Positions 29,595 through 37,145 of a stretch of DNA of 64,000 bases are shown piece after piece; within the stretch, counting starts at the first letter, position 1; each line of letters starts with the position of its first letter. Where the stretch lies: NCBI GenBank assembly GCA_028687585.1, contig JAQTZV010000011.1:1-64000 (forward strand), read 5' to 3'. The position numbers and the translations under genes are program-made. The notes under the pieces are model-generated. The model did not search any database. It worked only from the letters and a program-made list of their open reading frames with translations, and was not told where the DNA came from. Origin of the DNA: Desulfuromonadaceae bacterium (GTDB taxonomy: Bacteria > Desulfobacterota > Desulfuromonadia > Geobacterales > Pseudopelobacteraceae).

Positions 29595-29837
29595 TCAACA
29601 ACCTTCCAACCCGCTCAGTTCCCAGGTATGGTCTGCGGTATTGTACGTCAATTCATACAGTCCCCCTTCATCGCGTACTGAAAAGTGCAGACGCCTGGCA
29701 CTTCCTTTCAGGTCACTCCAGGTATAGGTTGTTTCGAGTATCGCGTGTTTGCGGTTGTGCCAGTCAAACCAGACCGGCCTGATAGATTGACCGGGGCCGA
29801 AAACGACTGCAACCCGTATGGGCTCTTTTATGCGCAC
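29595..29837 (-). CDS. small SOS-operon protein (DUF6504-like)
   Basis: An 80-residue strand-rich protein (VFGPGQSIRPVWFDWHNRKH, TTYTWSDLKG, GLYELTYNTADHTWEL). Similar small proteins sit between lexA and Y-family polymerase genes in many bacteria. Here it starts 3 bases after lexA and stops one base before dinB. The reaction is unknown; a link to translesion synthesis is inferred from position only. Confidence 0.7.
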   Translation of the reverse strand: MRIKEPIRVAVVFGPGQSIRPVWFDWHNRKHAILETTYTWSDLKGSARRLHFSVRDEGGLYELTYNTADHTWELSGLEGC

Positions 29838-29840
29838 GAC

Positions 29841-30443
29841 TCACCCCAGATCGCGATACACGCCGACCACTTTGCCGATGATGGCAACGTCACCGGGACC
29901 ATCCGGAATGATAATCGCGGCCATATCCGGATTCTCAGGCTGAAGACGAACAGCGCCATTCTCACGAAAGAAACGCTTCACCGTTGCTTCACCGTCAACC
30001 ATGGCAACAACGATGTCCCGGTTGTCGGCTGAAGGCTGCGGACGCACAAGAACCAGATCTTTTTCGCAGATACAGGCATTAATCATGGAATCACCTTTTA
30101 CCCGCAAAAAGAACTTACCGCCATGCAGGAACGCACGATCAACGGAGATGTAACCGGTAATATCTTCCAGTGCGGGAGTGAGCGCACCGGCTTGTACCGT
30201 GCCGGCAATGGGGAGCGACGCTGAATCAGTGGCCGGAGTTGTCAGAGCGATGCCCCGGGAGCTTGAGTCCCGCTTGATATAGCCTTTCTTCTCCAGAGCG
30301 TCCAGATGCCTGGTGGCGGACACTGTTCCGGAGACACCAAGATGCGTGCAAATCTCGCGTATGGTTGGTGGATAGCCATCATTATCAATATGTGATTGAA
30401 TATAATGCAGAACCTGCTGCTGGCGATCTGTCGGCAGAGACAT
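29841..30443 (-). CDS. lexA: LexA repressor
   Basis: A 200-residue LexA. An N-terminal winged helix (TIREICTHLGVSGTVSATRH) binds DNA. The self-cleavage site is Ala85-Gly86 (TVQAG), with the catalytic Ser119 in GDSM and Lys156 in ATVKRF. It represses the SOS genes until RecA filaments trigger cleavage. It heads an operon with a small gene, dinB and a dehydrogenase. The promoter directly upstream overlaps a palindrome that is a good candidate for its own operator. Confidence 0.95.
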   Translation of the reverse strand: MSLPTDRQQQVLHYIQSHIDNDGYPPTIREICTHLGVSGTVSATRHLDALEKKGYIKRDSSSRGIALTTPATDSASLPIAGTVQAGALTPALEDITGYISVDRAFLHGGKFFLRVKGDSMINACICEKDLVLVRPQPSADNRDIVVAMVDGEATVKRFFRENGAVRLQPENPDMAAIIIPDGPGDVAIIGKVVGVYRDLG

Positions 30444-30453
30444 ATATCCTCCG

Positions 30454-30517
30454 TATAGTTGTCAAGAGTAATACGTTGACGAGCGTCAACTATAACGAGG
30501 TGAGATATGGATGTCAA
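30454..30517 (-). promoter_or_regulatory. lexA promoter with overlapping operator palindromes
   Basis: On the minus strand TTGACA (30517-30512), a 17-base spacer and TATAGT (30494-30489) form a near-consensus sigma70 promoter. The -10 box runs into the palindrome at 30475-30490 (GTTGACG, two bases, CGTCAAC on the plus strand). A third half-site, TATAGTTGTC on the plus strand at 30454-30463, is the mirror image of GTCAACTATA at 30485-30494. This is the likely LexA operator, built on GTTGAC, unlike the CTGT-N8-ACAG box of enterobacteria. Confidence 0.75.
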
Positions 30518-30649
30518 GAGCGGTTTTTGACGGGTTATGGCTCAATCCTTGTCCCAAAAACAACGGGAACGGCTGCATTCAGCCATTCCCGCATTCTTGT
30601 TGAACTAATCTTCAGATGATACAACTCTTTCAGATCTTTCGGAAAATTG

Positions 30650-32122
30650 TTAGACGATTTTCTTCATCCCTTTCATAGCCGCACGAAGTTCGGCGCCCAC
30701 TTCTTCCACGAGGTGGTCGCGGATTTCGGCGTTTACGGCTACCAGTACGCTGTTGTCGACGCTGTTGTCTTTCAGCTGCAGCCCCTTGCCGATCACGTCC
30801 GTGTTCACCTTTGCCATAAAATCCTTCAGCAGCGGCACGCAGGCATGGGAGAACAGGTAACAGCCGTATTCGGCGGTGTCGGAGATGATGCGGTTCATCT
30901 CGTACAGTTTCTTGCGGGCAATGGTGTTGGCGATGAGCGGCGTCTCGTGCAGGGACTCGTAATAGGCGGACTCAGGCTCGATGCCTGACTGCACCATGGT
31001 TTCGAACGCGAGTTCCACGCCGGACTTCACCATGGCGACCATCAGAATCGCCTTGTCGAAATACTCCTGCTCGGAAATTTCACCGGCCGCCTCGGTCTGC
31101 TCGAATGCGGTCTGGCCGGTCTGTTCGCGCCAGGTCAGCAGCTTCACGTCGTCGTTGGCCCAGTCTTCCATCATGGTCCGGGAAAACTCGCCGCTCATGA
31201 TGTCGTCCATATGCTTCTGGAACAGGGGACGCATGATGTCTTTCAGTTCGTCGGCAAGCTTGAAGGCAACGAGCTTGGCCGGGTTGGAGAGGCGATCCAT
31301 CATGTTGGTGATGCCGCCGTGCTTGAGCGCTTCGGTGATGGTTTCCCAGCCGTACTGGATCAGTTTGACGGCGTAAGGAGCGGCGATGCCGTTCTGGGTC
31401 ATTTTGTCGAAGCAGAGCAGCGCGCCCGCCTGCAGCATGCCGCAGAGAATGGTCTGCTCGCCCATCAGGTCGGATTTCACTTCCGCCACGAACGATGATT
31501 CCAATACGCCGGCACGGTCGCCGCCCTGGGCGGATGCCAGCGCCTTGGCGAGTTCCAGTCCGTCGCCATTGGGGTCGTTTTCACGGTGAACCGCGATCAG
31601 GGTCGGCACGCCGAAGCCGCGCTTGTACTCTTCACGCACCTCGGAGCCCGGGCATTTCGGCGCAACCATGATGACCGTCAAATCCTTGCGGATCTGGGTC
31701 CCTTCTTCAACGATGTTGAAACCGTGCGCATAGCTGAATACGGCGCCCTGTTTCATGAACGGGATCACGGTCGCCACTACGCCGGTGTGCTGTTTGTCGG
31801 GGGCCAGGTTCATCACGATATCGGCAGCTGGAAGCATTTCTTCGTAGGTGCCGACCTTGAAGCCGTTCTGGCTGGCATTCAGGAAGGACTGGCGTTTATC
31901 AGAGATCGCTTCGGCACGCAGGGTGTAGGAAACGTCAAGGCCGCTGTCGCGCATGTTGAGACCCTGGTTCAGTCCTTGCGCGCCGCAACCGACGATAACG
32001 ATCTTCTTCCCTTTGGCGTACTCACAGCCGCCGGCGAATTCAGAGGCATCCATTAAACGGCAGGTGCCCAGTTCCTGGAGCTGAAGGCGCAGCGGCAGTG
32101 TGTTGAAATAATTTTTTCCCAT
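30650..32122 (-). CDS. ilvC: ketol-acid reductoisomerase, class II (long form)
   Basis: A 490-residue enzyme, the length of the enterobacterial class II form rather than the ~330-residue class I. The start at 32122 has AGGAGAAC upstream. NADPH motif: [20 protein letters not shown]; two tandem C-terminal knotted domains follow, with metal-binding acidic residues in [19 protein letters not shown]. It converts acetolactate and acetohydroxybutyrate to dihydroxy acids for valine, leucine and isoleucine. It is divergent from ilvY, as in gammaproteobacteria. The pair was probably acquired by transfer. Confidence 0.94.
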   Translation of the reverse strand: MGKNYFNTLPLRLQLQELGTCRLMDASEFAGGCEYAKGKKIVIVGCGAQGLNQGLNMRDSGLDVSYTLRAEAISDKRQSFLNASQNGFKVGTYEEMLPAADIVMNLAPDKQHTGVVATVIPFMKQGAVFSYAHGFNIVEEGTQIRKDLTVIMVAPKCPGSEVREEYKRGFGVPTLIAVHRENDPNGDGLELAKALASAQGGDRAGVLESSFVAEVKSDLMGEQTILCGMLQAGALLCFDKMTQNGIAAPYAVKLIQYGWETITEALKHGGITNMMDRLSNPAKLVAFKLADELKDIMRPLFQKHMDDIMSGEFSRTMMEDWANDDVKLLTWREQTGQTAFEQTEAAGEISEQEYFDKAILMVAMVKSGVELAFETMVQSGIEPESAYYESLHETPLIANTIARKKLYEMNRIISDTAEYGCYLFSHACVPLLKDFMAKVNTDVIGKGLQLKDNSVDNSVLVAVNAEIRDHLVEEVGAELRAAMKGMKKIV

Positions 32123-32189
32123 AGTTGTTCTCCTTGATTTAAGTTTCGTTACAGTAAAACCATGTGCCGACATTACCTTATATTTTATG

Positions 32190-32235
32190 TTGCGTAAATT
32201 GAATTGTTTCGCATATCATGTTGCGCATAACGCAA
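32190..32235. promoter_or_regulatory. tandem IlvY operator-like palindromes
   Basis: Between ilvC and ilvY lie two inverted repeats with the same TTGCG arm. Site 1 (32190-32213) runs from TTGCG to CGCA; site 2 (32221-32235) is TTGCGCATAACGCAA, perfect in its arms. IlvY in enterobacteria binds two tandem operators and activates ilvC when acetolactate is present, so the layout agrees with that model. Confidence 0.65.
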
Positions 32236-32271
32236 TCATAGTCCTGTGGGACCTGGCTATCGAGGGGGTAT

Positions 32272-33180
32272 ATGGATATACGTGAATTGGAAATATTTTT
32301 GTCGGCTGCCGAACATCTGCATTTCGGGCGGGCGAGTCAGGCCTGCAACCTGAGCCCTTCGGCCCTTACCCGCGCCATTCAGCGGATGGAAGAACAGCTT
32401 GAGCAGCCGCTGTTTCTGCGCGATAACCGCACGGTCACCCTCTCGCCTGCCGGCGAGCGCCTGAAAGCATACGCACGCAGCAGCATCCAGGAGTGGCGCA
32501 TGTTCCGCTCCTCGATCAAAAACGAGCAGAGCGTGGCCGGAACCCTCTCCATCTTTGCTTCCATCACTGCCGTCTATGGCATATTGCCCCAGCTGCTGGA
32601 ATCGTACCGTAACTGCTATCCCGAGGTGCAGCTGGAACTGCGGACCGGCGCCGCCGAACAGGCCGTGGCGCAGGTGCAAAGCGGCGAGATCGATGTAGCG
32701 GTCGCCGCACTTCCCGACCGGCACCGCTCCAGCATAGAGTTCCTGCCCATGGTCACCATTCCGCTCATTTTCATCGCCCCGAAACAGCCGGGCCTGGTGA
32801 CGACGCTCGAAAAGCAGGGAAGCCTCGATTTGTCCCGGACTCCGCTCGTACTGCCGCAAACCGGGGTATCCCGGCGCCGGATCGATCACTGGCTGAAGGA
32901 GCAGCGCATAATCCCCAACATCACTTCGGAGGTTTCAGGAAACGAGGCGATCATCGCCATGGTGCGGCTCGGCTGCGGGGTCGGCATCGTGCCGCAGCTG
33001 GTGCTTGAACGCAGCCCGTTTCGCGACGAGATCAGCATAGTTGAAAATGCTCCGAAGCTTGAGCCGTATGTGGTCGGCCTCTGTTCCAGCAGGAAGAACC
33101 TGCAACGCCCGAGTGTGCGGGCATTCTGGGAACTGGCCGGGGAACGCTCGCCCCAACAGGTGAAACAAACCCATGCCTGA
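32272..33180 (+). CDS. ilvY: LysR-type activator of ilvC
   Basis: A 302-residue LysR regulator. The N-terminal HTH is FLSAAEHLHFGRASQACNLS followed by PSALTRAIQRMEEQLEQPLF; the effector domain follows (GTLSIFASITAVYGILPQLL). Divergent placement to ilvC, 149 bases apart with two operator-like palindromes between, identifies it as IlvY. It should activate ilvC in response to acetolactate. Its stop overlaps the ATG of a short MFS remnant. Confidence 0.88.
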   Translation: MDIRELEIFLSAAEHLHFGRASQACNLSPSALTRAIQRMEEQLEQPLFLRDNRTVTLSPAGERLKAYARSSIQEWRMFRSSIKNEQSVAGTLSIFASITAVYGILPQLLESYRNCYPEVQLELRTGAAEQAVAQVQSGEIDVAVAALPDRHRSSIEFLPMVTIPLIFIAPKQPGLVTTLEKQGSLDLSRTPLVLPQTGVSRRRIDHWLKEQRIIPNITSEVSGNEAIIAMVRLGCGVGIVPQLVLERSPFRDEISIVENAPKLEPYVVGLCSSRKNLQRPSVRAFWELAGERSPQQVKQTHA

Positions 33181-33304
33181 AAAGCATAGCCTGACGCCAT
33201 TTCTGCTGATTTGCCTGATCGCCTTCGCCGTCGGTCTGCCGACCGACCGCATCGGTCGCACCGTGCTGATTATTGCGGGAATAACCGCTCCCACCACCTC
33301 CTGA
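33173..33304 (+). pseudogene. MFS transporter remnant
   Basis: A 43-codon frame reading SLTPFLLICLIAFA then VGLPTDRIGRTVLIIAGIT. These are two separate pieces of an MFS transporter (first helix and the loop after the second/third helix), joined by an internal deletion of about 45 codons. The intact MFS gene at 51450 has ITPFMLICLIGFA and AGLLADRIGRKIPIIFGIT at the same places, so the remnant comes from the same subfamily. It overlaps the end of ilvY. Confidence 0.6.
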
Positions 33305-33403
33305 ATGCTCTGACTGCTTGACGTTACGACCTTTACAGGTGTATCTGTCTATTGGTCGAAATATCAGTGTTTTAATGATCACAGCCTAAATATTTTACCT
33401 GGG

Positions 33404-33437
33404 TAGATCACCGGTTCACGCGCGAACCGGTGATCTA
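33404..33437. repeat. perfect 14-bp inverted repeat at island edge
   Basis: TAGATCACCGGTTC and its exact reverse complement flank a 6-base loop (ACGCGC). There is no T-run on either side, so it is not a standard terminator. It lies 37 bases before the PLD-like gene and marks the change from ordinary genes to the AT-rich accessory island, so it may be an operator or a boundary element. Confidence 0.7.
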
Positions 33438-33474
33438 CGAGTTGGCAGACATCACAGCTCTAAGGAGTATCAAG

Positions 33475-33927
33475 ATGGCTTTTAATGATGACGGAGGCGG
33501 GTTTGCCTTCACCTGCGACGATGCAAAGATGTCCATTTGTGCGAGCACATGGAATACGCGCCTTTCCCAACTTGGGAAAATAAGTGGACCTGTGTTCATA
33601 ATGACTGGGTTGCTTCCTGATCCAGAATATATTTCTCAAATTATAGGCAAGCGACCACGTGATATATTCATCATTGCAAACAGTGATGCACACAGCGAAG
33701 CACAATTGCTGAAATCCAAATTTCCCTCAGTGAGAATTGTTTTACACATTAACAATAATGCGAAAGTCGTGTTGGTGTCGCCCGATACCGTATGGGTTTC
33801 CAGCTCTGACTTCGGGAAATCCAAGAAAATTGAGTCAGCTGTTGGGCTGCACTCAAGCACCGTTTACCAAAGAACGCTAGAGACCTTATTTAATCGAGTA
33901 TGGAAGGAATCAAAAGAAATATCATAA
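33475..33927 (+). CDS. PLD-like protein with degenerate HKD motif
   Basis: A 150-residue single-domain protein; the ATG at 33475 has TAAGGAGT upstream. Strands and helix PVFIMTGLLPDPEYISQIIG and DIFIIANSDAHSEAQLLKSK precede HINNNAKVVLVSPDTVWVSS, which resembles the phospholipase-D HxK region (KVVLV ... SSSDFG in place of GSxN), but the histidine-lysine spacing is changed. It may bind DNA or a nucleotide without normal PLD catalysis. It starts the PLD-HIRAN-Z1 gene run. Single PLD proteins occur in several defence systems. Confidence 0.55.
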   Translation: MAFNDDGGGFAFTCDDAKMSICASTWNTRLSQLGKISGPVFIMTGLLPDPEYISQIIGKRPRDIFIIANSDAHSEAQLLKSKFPSVRIVLHINNNAKVVLVSPDTVWVSSSDFGKSKKIESAVGLHSSTVYQRTLETLFNRVWKESKEIS

Positions 33928-34009
33928 ACCTGAAAAGGAAGTATCAACGAGGCCAGTAGACCAGATCGCGATAAAATCGCGCCACGCACAAACAAAGGGA
34001 GGGGCGTCA

Positions 34010-34777
34010 ATGAAAGCTGCACTTGAAAAAGAAATATTTGATTCAATAACTGAATTTGAAAGCACTTTCGATTACGTTTTTAAATCAATACGATGTAGGA
34101 AAGACGATTTTGGCGAGCTAAATGGCATTACAATCGTTTTTGAGGATAACTTCGATCCGGCATATACAAAGACAATAAAACAAACACTAGAATCGGATGT
34201 TTTAGATTACATACAAGATTTTGAACAAGAACATTCTGTAAGTTTCAAATCACTAAAATCAATGAAAGGCAAAGAGGGGGCGCTAACAGGCGTTACGGTT
34301 GATTTTGAAGGTGATGATATACCGGTAATTGAGAGTCCCGTTCGGGTTAAAAAATACCATTTACGGGAACAGGAACAAAAAATACCAGATGGATTTCAGA
34401 TTTATGATGAACGACTTGAAGTCGCCGGAATTCAACATAGAAGAGATGCCGCCGCACAGTTTGTAAACCAAACAAATCAGTGGCTTGAATTTGAAAGTGA
34501 ACCATTAAATAGTTATGACCCAAACGCAATTAAGATTTTAGGTTGTTACCAGCAAAACAATGAAAGTATAAAATTACATGTGGGTTATGTTCCTGCGAGT
34601 ATTGCTAAACAAATTACAAACTTCTCAGCAGACGAATGCAAAGCTAGGCTATTAAAAACATATATTGGTGAAAGCGGCTATGTTGAAATTTTGTTTCAAG
34701 TATTAGGGCCTAAAGAAAGAATACAAGAATACGCATCATTTTATGAACCTACAGTCGAAGATGAGGATGAGGATTGA
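34010..34777 (+). CDS. HIRAN-domain protein with duplicated N-terminal module
   Basis: A 255-residue acidic protein. Residues ~5-50 and ~58-102 are two copies of one module: FESTFDYVFKSIRCRKDDFG/GITIVFEDN and FEQEHSVSFKSLKSMKGKEG/GVTVDFEGD. Residues ~138-220 form a HIRAN domain (LEVAGIQHRRDAAAQFV, SYDPNAIKILG, HVGYVPASIAKQI), a fold that binds DNA 3' ends or stalled forks. The C-terminus is DEDED-rich. GGGAGGGG precedes the ATG. It lies between the PLD-like and Z1 genes in the same direction; codon use is AT-rich, unlike the flanking genes. A DNA-sensing role is inferred. Confidence 0.75.
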   Translation: MKAALEKEIFDSITEFESTFDYVFKSIRCRKDDFGELNGITIVFEDNFDPAYTKTIKQTLESDVLDYIQDFEQEHSVSFKSLKSMKGKEGALTGVTVDFEGDDIPVIESPVRVKKYHLREQEQKIPDGFQIYDERLEVAGIQHRRDAAAQFVNQTNQWLEFESEPLNSYDPNAIKILGCYQQNNESIKLHVGYVPASIAKQITNFSADECKARLLKTYIGESGYVEILFQVLGPKERIQEYASFYEPTVEDEDED

Positions 34778-34871
34778 ATTCTGAAAAGGGACCAAGAAAC
34801 ACGGAATTTTGAACGCAAATTTTTTTTGGCAGCCATCGACATGTTTTTAGCTTTTTTCATGGAGGATTCTG

Positions 34872-36989
34872 ATGAGCGGTTTTTACGACAGGATTAAAGA
34901 GAAACGCGGTGATAACGATGAACTTGTTACCTGTATAGAACGTACTGTTGAAAAGCTCGCGACGATGAAAACTGGATATGAGCAGCCTGGTATGCTGTTA
35001 GGTAAAGTTCAAAGCGGTAAAACACGCGCTTTCATGGGCATTATTGCACTTGCTTTCGACCGCGAGTTTGAAGCTGCAGTAATTTTGACCAAAGGGACAA
35101 ATACTCTAGCAAAGCAGACACTTAATCGTGTCCAAGAAGAATTTGCTGATTTTATGGAAGAAGATGAACTTGAGGCATTCGATATTTTGACAATGCCACA
35201 ACTCAATGGATGGGAGCTTAAGAAAAAGCTTGTATTTGTTGTAAAAAAACAAAAAGACAACCTCAGGCGATTGCTTGATGCTTTTGTAAAAAATTACCCT
35301 GTATTATCTAAACGCCGCGTGCTGCTTATTGATGATGAAGCTGATTTTGCTAGCATATCATTTAGAAAAGACCATGACACAGATAGTATCGAGCAAGGTA
35401 TCCTTTCTGGCCAGATAGATGAGTTCAGACGATCGGTTCTTCAATGTTCATTTCTCCAGGTAACAGCAACACCTTACAGCTTATATTTGCAGCCTACAGC
35501 TTTCGATACCCCTGATTCAGCTGATTGGGGGTTTCTTGCAAAACGCCCAGCCTTTACTGAATTGGTACCAATTCATAATGCGTATGTTGGTGGCGACCAT
35601 TTTTTCGGCAACCATGAAGATAACTCTCCTTTAGCATATCTCTGGAGCCCGGTTGAGGATGAAGAGCTTGAAGCACTTCTTAGCAAAGATGGAAGGGTTA
35701 TTCGCACGGATAGGGTACTGACGACTAACAAGATAAAAGCTCTTAGAAATTGCCTCATGAATTTTTTTGTGGGTGCTTTTATACGTCGAGAAGTAGATGC
35801 CATCAACAAAATAAAGCCAAAAAAGTATAGTTTAATTATACACATAGAAGTAGCAAGGGCTGGTCATACCTGGCAAGAATCTATAATCAGAGAAGTACTT
35901 TCTGCAATTCAAAATAATCATGAAAATTTCGATGAACTTTTTGCCGATGCATGGGAAGACATAAGTAAAAGTGTCGACTATTCCGGAATGACCCGACCTG
36001 AGAAGACAAAAGTATTTAAATTGGTAAAAGAGGCGCTAACAAACGACTACATTACGATAAACAAGGTCAATTCTGACGGAGAAGTTAAGGCAATGCTGAA
36101 CAATGATGGCCAACTTAACTTACGAGCCCCTCTCAATATATTCATAGGTGGGCAAATATTGGATAGAGGGATTACTATTTCTCAAGTCATTGGGTTTTAT
36201 TATGGTAGGTCACCAAAGAAACTCCAACAAGATACTGTCCTGCAACATTGCAGGATGTATGGCGCCCGGCCGCATGACGATTTAGCCGTTACTCGTTTTT
36301 ATACTTCGCACCGTAACTTCAATTGTATGAAGCGCATTAATGAGTTTGATAGTGCTCTGAGGGAGGCTTTCATACGTGGTGGCAATGATGCCGGGATCGT
36401 GTTTATGGAATCTGACAGTGCTCAAGAAATCCGTCCATGTTCTCCCAATAAAGTTCTTGCATCAGACGTTGTGACGTTAGGTCCCGGTGGAAGGATGCTG
36501 CCATATGGTTTTTTTTCTAAGTCAAAAACCAAGATTAAATCCATTATAGATGAAATCGATATTTTCACTAAAGGCCATGACGCTCCTTTCGAGATAACAA
36601 AAGATAAGGCACTATCCTTGCTAAACTCCATTGAAAATACTCTTGAGGACTGTTCAGATGCAGAGATGCCATTTGTTGCAATGCGTGCTGCGATACAATA
36701 TTTCGCTGAACATCCCGTTACCGAGGGCAAAAAGAATGTTGTCCTCATCTATCCGGTACGTGATCGCAAATTGAAGCGAAGGCGTGAAAGCGGCCGTTTA
36801 GCAGATAATCCTGATACAAAACAACATCGTGAAGTTGTTACTCAGTACGGCCAAACACTTCCAGTGCTGATGATTTTGCGACAAGAGGGAGCAAAAGAGC
36901 AAGAGTGGGGAGGATTATACCCGTTTTGGTGGCCAGTACTTTTTTCTCCGGCAAGGACACGCCCACTCGTTTATGCGCGCGAAGTTTGA
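34872..36989 (+). CDS. Z1-domain superfamily-2-like ATPase
   Basis: A 705-residue protein. Walker A is GKVQSGKT (~residue 45), followed by FEAAVILTKGTNTLAKQT, the Walker B/DEAD-like LLIDDEADF (~155) and VTATPY (~198), as in SF2 helicases. The Z1 domain occupies the centre and C-terminal half, with IGGQILDRGITI, then QHCRMYGARPHDDLAVTRFY. Z1 proteins occur in restriction-modification-like loci with MTase and GHKL ATPase genes and are predicted nucleic-acid remodelling enzymes. Here the partners are a HIRAN protein and a PLD-like protein instead. GGAGG lies upstream of the ATG. Confidence 0.85.
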   Translation: MSGFYDRIKEKRGDNDELVTCIERTVEKLATMKTGYEQPGMLLGKVQSGKTRAFMGIIALAFDREFEAAVILTKGTNTLAKQTLNRVQEEFADFMEEDELEAFDILTMPQLNGWELKKKLVFVVKKQKDNLRRLLDAFVKNYPVLSKRRVLLIDDEADFASISFRKDHDTDSIEQGILSGQIDEFRRSVLQCSFLQVTATPYSLYLQPTAFDTPDSADWGFLAKRPAFTELVPIHNAYVGGDHFFGNHEDNSPLAYLWSPVEDEELEALLSKDGRVIRTDRVLTTNKIKALRNCLMNFFVGAFIRREVDAINKIKPKKYSLIIHIEVARAGHTWQESIIREVLSAIQNNHENFDELFADAWEDISKSVDYSGMTRPEKTKVFKLVKEALTNDYITINKVNSDGEVKAMLNNDGQLNLRAPLNIFIGGQILDRGITISQVIGFYYGRSPKKLQQDTVLQHCRMYGARPHDDLAVTRFYTSHRNFNCMKRINEFDSALREAFIRGGNDAGIVFMESDSAQEIRPCSPNKVLASDVVTLGPGGRMLPYGFFSKSKTKIKSIIDEIDIFTKGHDAPFEITKDKALSLLNSIENTLEDCSDAEMPFVAMRAAIQYFAEHPVTEGKKNVVLIYPVRDRKLKRRRESGRLADNPDTKQHREVVTQYGQTLPVLMILRQEGAKEQEWGGLYPFWWPVLFSPARTRPLVYAREV

Positions 36990-37014
36990 TCAAAAACGTG
37001 AGAAGAAAGTGGAG

Positions 37015-37075
37015 CAGGATTGCAAAGTTGCAAACTTAGTACTATTTCTCCCGACTTTGCAAGTTTGCAATCCTG
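37015..37075. repeat. long inverted repeat between the Z1 and RES genes
   Basis: The arms at 37015-37034 and 37056-37075 (20 bases each, one mismatch, left arm CAGGATTGCAAAGTTGCAAA) enclose a 21-base loop. There is no T-run after it. It may limit read-through from the Z1 gene or act as a site for a regulator; the internal TTGCAA units make it internally repetitive as well. Confidence 0.7.
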
Positions 37076-37145
37076 ACCCAAAATGTGTCCTCAACTGGCA
37101 CTCGGGCAGATGCAGCATGATGTCCACCTGATAAGGAGCGCACCA

